Shown here piece by piece: positions 61,131 through 64,000 of a stretch of 64,000 bases of DNA. The stretch is taken from contig NZ_CP049256.1 in NCBI RefSeq assembly GCF_011046485.1, positions 1,364,001 through 1,428,000 on the forward strand, written 5' to 3'. Origin of the DNA: Microbacterium sp. 4R-513. Lineage in GTDB: Bacteria > Actinomycetota > Actinomycetes > Actinomycetales > Microbacteriaceae. Positions within the stretch are counted from its first letter, which is position 1, and every line of letters begins with the position of its first letter. The notes beneath the pieces are model-generated. The model was not told the DNA's origin. It did no database searches and saw nothing but the letters and a program-made list of their open reading frames with translations. Position numbers and translations under genes: made by a program.

Positions 61131-61766
61131 GTGACCGACGCGCCCGAGTCCGCAGAGCCGCAGCTGCCGTACGGGGTGGGGCCGTGGCCTGGGGGACCGG
61201 ATGCCTGGCCGGACGACCCCCGGTACGACCCCGAGCTGCTGGCTCACGGCGACACTCGCAATGTGGTCGACGAGTACCGGTACTGGTCGATGGACGCCAT
61301 CGTCGCGGATCTCGACGGCAAGCGGCATCCGTTCCATGTCGCGATCGAGAACTGGCAGCACGACATGAACATCGGCTCGATCGTGCGCAGCGCCAACGCG
61401 TTCCTCGCCGCCGAGGTGCACATCATCGGCAAGCGCCGCTGGAACCGCCGGGGGGCGATGGTGACCGACCGCTACCAGCATGTGCGACATCACGAGGATG
61501 TCGCGGCTTTCGCCGAGTGGGCGGATGCCGCGTCCCTCCCGATCCTCGCGATCGACAACGTGGGCGACTCGCAGCCGCTCGACCGCGCCGAGATGCCCGA
61601 GCGCTGCGTGCTGCTGTTCGGTCAGGAAGGGCCCGGGCTCTCGCCCGAGGCGCTGGCCGAGGCATCCGGCACCATCGAGATCACGCAGTACGGCTCGACG
61701 CGTTCGATCAACGCCAGCGCCGCTGCGGCCGTCGTGATGTACGAGTGGTGCCGCCGCTGGGCCTGA
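61131..61766 (+). CDS. TrmH/SpoU-family RNA 2'-O-methyltransferase
   Basis: 211 residues, SPOUT knot fold. Motif 1 ENWQHDMNIGSIVRSANAFL (N and R), motif 2 CVLLFGQEGPGLSPEAL, motif 3 EITQYGSTRSINASAAAAVV. An N-terminal acidic/proline-rich extension of about 60 residues may contact RNA. Target (rRNA or tRNA) cannot be told. GTG 61131 with -10 box 12 nt upstream. Confidence 0.92.
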   Translation: MTDAPESAEPQLPYGVGPWPGGPDAWPDDPRYDPELLAHGDTRNVVDEYRYWSMDAIVADLDGKRHPFHVAIENWQHDMNIGSIVRSANAFLAAEVHIIGKRRWNRRGAMVTDRYQHVRHHEDVAAFAEWADAASLPILAIDNVGDSQPLDRAEMPERCVLLFGQEGPGLSPEALAEASGTIEITQYGSTRSINASAAAAVVMYEWCRRWA

Positions 61767-61793
61767 GCCCCGGGCGTCGGGCGTGCTCGCGGG

Positions 61794-63113
61794 TCAGGCG
61801 CCGGCCGTCATCCACGCGGCGCCGCGCACGCGCCAGCCGAGGGTCGCGAGCCGAGCGAGCATGTAGACGCCGAAGAACGCGACCGAGAGCCACGCGAGAC
61901 CGGCCGCGCCGGAGGGATGCAGCCACGCGAGCACGGCGAGGACCGGCACGAAGGGCACGAGGTTGAGGAGCCCCGCGATCGCGAGGTACCGGCCGTCGCC
62001 CGCGCCGATGAGCACTCCGTCGAGCACGAACACGATGCCGCAGACGGGCTGCGCGACGGCGAGCACGATGAGGGCGGGCTGGATGAGCGCCGCGATGGCC
62101 GCGTCGCCGGTGAAGAGCAGGCCGATGACACCCGACAGCACGCCGATCACAGCGCCCACGAGCACTCCGAACCAGGCTCCCCACGCCACGGTGCGCCCCA
62201 GCACGCGGTGCACGAGCCCCGGGTCTTCGGCTCCGAGCCCCTTGCCGATGAGCGCCTGCGCGGCGATCGCGAGCGCGTCGAGCGCGAAGGCCGCGGTCGA
62301 GAAGATCGTGAAGGCGACCTGCCACCCGGCGAGCTCGGCGGTGCCGAGGCCCGTCGCGACGACGACCGTCGCGAGGAGCGCCACCCGCAGCGACACCGTG
62401 CGGAGGAACAGCCAGCCTCCCAGCCGCGCCGAGCCCCGCACGCCCTCGCGCTGGGGGCGGACGGATGCCTCGTGCCGTCGCGCGAGACGCCCGACGACCA
62501 CGACATAGGCGGCGACCATGCCCCACTGCGCGACGACGGTGCCGGCGGCCGAGCCCGAGATGCCCCAGCCGAGGCCGTAGATGAACGCCCAATTGAGCAG
62601 GGCGTTGGCGGCGAAGCCGAGGCCTGCGATCCACAGGGGCGTCACGGTGTCCTGCATGCCGCGGAGGAGTCCCGTCGCCGCGAACACGACGAGCATGGCG
62701 GGAAGCCCCCACATCGAGATGCCGAGGTAGGCCTCGGCCTGCGCGGCGACCTCGGGCGCCGCACCGAAGAGCCCGACCAGGAACGGCGTGGCGACGAAGC
62801 CGGCCAGCGCGAGGCCCGCGCCCAGGCCGAGCGCGAGCCACATGCCGTCGATGCCGACCGACACCGCCTTCGTCGGGTCGCCCGCGCCGAAGCGCCGCGC
62901 GACGGCGGGGGTCGTCGAATAGGCGAGGAAGACCATGAGCCCGACGATCGTCTGCAGCACCGCCGAGGCGATCCCGAGGCCCGCGAGCGGCACGACGCCG
63001 AGGTGGCCGACCAGGGCCGCGTCGACGATCAGGAAGAGCGGTTCGGCGACGAGCGCCCCGAGAGCCGGCACGGCGAGCCGCAGGATGTCGCGATTCAGCG
63101 TGTCGGCGGCCAT
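61794..63113 (-). CDS. MATE family efflux transporter (DinF-like)
   Basis: 439 residues, twelve helices in two homologous halves. Family wording: LAVPALGALVAEPLFLIVDA and ALVGHLGVVPLAGLGIASAV at the start; SLRVALLATVVVATGLGTAE in the second half. Exports cationic drugs or metabolites with Na+ or H+ antiport. ATG 63113 with TAGGCT 12 nt ahead. Confidence 0.92.
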   Translation of the reverse strand: MAADTLNRDILRLAVPALGALVAEPLFLIVDAALVGHLGVVPLAGLGIASAVLQTIVGLMVFLAYSTTPAVARRFGAGDPTKAVSVGIDGMWLALGLGAGLALAGFVATPFLVGLFGAAPEVAAQAEAYLGISMWGLPAMLVVFAATGLLRGMQDTVTPLWIAGLGFAANALLNWAFIYGLGWGISGSAAGTVVAQWGMVAAYVVVVGRLARRHEASVRPQREGVRGSARLGGWLFLRTVSLRVALLATVVVATGLGTAELAGWQVAFTIFSTAAFALDALAIAAQALIGKGLGAEDPGLVHRVLGRTVAWGAWFGVLVGAVIGVLSGVIGLLFTGDAAIAALIQPALIVLAVAQPVCGIVFVLDGVLIGAGDGRYLAIAGLLNLVPFVPVLAVLAWLHPSGAAGLAWLSVAFFGVYMLARLATLGWRVRGAAWMTAGA

Positions 63114-63119
63114 CCCACG

Positions 63120-63125
63120 AGCCTA
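63120..63125 (-). promoter_or_regulatory. Leaderless -10 box (TAGGCT)
   Basis: First T (63125) exactly 12 nt before ATG 63113. Confidence 0.6.
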
Positions 63126-63144
63126 GAACCCGAAGCCGACCGCA

Positions 63145-63150
63145 TATCCT
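63145..63150 (+). promoter_or_regulatory. Leaderless -10 box (TATCCT)
   Basis: First T exactly 12 nt before ATG 63157. Confidence 0.6.
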
Positions 63151-63156
63151 GGTCCA

Positions 63157-64000
63157 ATGACCGAGAGCCCCCGATCCGGTCTCGTGCTCACTGAGCTGAG
63201 CCCTGAGATCCGCCCCCAGGACGACCTCTTCCGCCACGTCAACGGCGCGTGGCTCGACCGCACCGAGATTCCCGAGGACAAGGCCCGCTGGGGCTCGTTC
63301 CACCTCATCGCCGAGCAGGCCGAGAAGGACGTCCGGGCGATCGTCGAGGAGTCGCAGCAGGCCGACGAGGGCACCGAAGCCCGCAAGATCGGCGACCTGT
63401 ACACGAGCTTCATGGACACGGGGAAGATCGCCGAGCTCGGGGCGCAGCCGCTCGCCGACCGGCTGGCGCGCGTCGACGCCGTCTCGTCGATCCCCGAGCT
63501 GCTGCGGACGGTCGGCGAGTTCGAGCGCGACGGCGTGGGCGGCATGATGACGCTCTACGTCGAGCCTGACCCGGGCAACCCCACGCGCTACCTGCCGTTC
63601 CTCGTGCAGGGCGGGCTCTCGCTGCCCGACGAGTCGTACTACCGCCTCGACAACTTCGCCGAGACGCGCATCGCGTTCCGCGAGCACGTCGAGCGGATGC
63701 TCCAGCTCGCCGGCATCGACGAGCCGTCGGCGACCGCCGACCGCATCACGACGCTCGAGACCGAGCTCGCCGAGCACCACTGGGACAACGTCCGCAGCCG
63801 CGACGCGGTCGCGACGTACAACCTGAAGACGTGGGCCGAGGTGCAGGACCTCGTCGGCGTCGACCTGCAGCCCTGGCTCGACGGCGTCGCGCCGGGGCAT
63901 CCCGATGCCTTCGCGGAGGTCGTCGTCTACCAGCCGAGCTTCCTGGAGGGTCTCGGGTCGCTCCTGACCGAGGAGCGCCTCGAGGACTGGAAGGCGTGGC
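63157..64000 (+). CDS. M13-family metallopeptidase (3' end outside window)
   Basis: The first 281 residues of a neprilysin/PepO-type zinc peptidase. Typical N-terminal M13 wording: RPQDDLFRHVNGAWLDRTEI, EARKIGDLYTSFMDTGKIAE, QGGLSLPDESYYRLDNFAET and NLKTWAEVQDLVGVDLQPWL. The zinc motif HExxH is beyond the window. No signal peptide, so probably cytoplasmic, as in other actinobacterial members. ATG 63157 with TATCCT 12 nt upstream. Divergent from the MATE exporter. Confidence 0.92.
   Translation, partial: MTESPRSGLVLTELSPEIRPQDDLFRHVNGAWLDRTEIPEDKARWGSFHLIAEQAEKDVRAIVEESQQADEGTEARKIGDLYTSFMDTGKIAELGAQPLADRLARVDAVSSIPELLRTVGEFERDGVGGMMTLYVEPDPGNPTRYLPFLVQGGLSLPDESYYRLDNFAETRIAFREHVERMLQLAGIDEPSATADRITTLETELAEHHWDNVRSRDAVATYNLKTWAEVQDLVGVDLQPWLDGVAPGHPDAFAEVVVYQPSFLEGLGSLLTEERLEDWKAW

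Noticed and set aside
61708..63900. 730-codon minus-strand frame across the MATE and M13 genes
   Set aside because: Antisense to the M13 peptidase and out of frame with the MATE exporter; no coherent domain.

Overview
The window looks like a chromosome segment of a high-GC actinobacterium, most likely Microbacteriaceae and Microbacterium-like. This is an inference from the strong G/C third-position bias, the frequent GTG starts, four-base gene overlaps (GTGA/ATGA), leaderless promoters and overall gene content. I see no rRNA, tRNA or CRISPR array.

Region 1 (1-26.2 kb) is ordinary chromosome. It holds a truncated cardiolipin synthase, an AI-2E-type permease, two adjacent GT4 glycosyltransferases, a GlxA-type regulator divergent from a 38-residue membrane peptide, and an N-domain-less ClpB under a HAIR/HspR-type operator. 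Next comes a nitroreductase, then a membrane protein and a UbiA prenyltransferase (frameshifted in a G run). These converge on a type III PKS - methyltransferase - FAD monooxygenase operon with srsABC-like gene order. After that come an MFS exporter with a neighbouring ArsR-like regulator, zwf (divergent from a GH15 glucan hydrolase), an ABC-2 exporter with a DesK/NarL-type two-component system, and a VOC - HxlR - DHFR-like operon.

Region 2 (about 26.2-43.5 kb) is accessory. Base and codon use are visibly less GC-rich, and most proteins are unfamiliar. Its core is a divergent gene pair. One gene encodes a 913-residue Mrr-like nuclease fused to a NACHT NTPase. The other encodes a 1,317-residue protein with an excisionase-like HTH, a putative PD-(D/E)XK-like domain and a very long helical remainder. 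They share one intergenic region carrying nested inverted repeats over a leaderless promoter. I propose this as an undescribed, self-regulated defence-type module. It is followed by a small secreted protein (frameshifted), tiny membrane proteins, a coiled-coil protein, a PIN-like nuclease, an SRPBCC-DUF4166 pair, two methyltransferases and a complete IS30-family element.

Region 3 (43.5-64 kb) returns to chromosome: xthA; a ROK regulator with two tandem ribose/xylose-type (CUT2) sugar ABC transporters; pntAB transhydrogenase; pyrE; a YdeI-like protein with a coupled 40-residue membrane peptide; a HAD phosphatase; an SDR; mntR-mntH with a palindromic operator over the mntH start; a TrmH methyltransferase; a MATE exporter; and the start of an M13 metallopeptidase.

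Two patterns run through the whole window. At least 18 genes have a TANNNT -10 box whose first T lies 11-13 nt (usually exactly 12) before the start codon, as expected for leaderless mRNAs. Three genes are each broken by what looks like one extra G in a G run. Removing one G restores full-length products, so either the assembly has homopolymer insertions or these genes are phase-variable.
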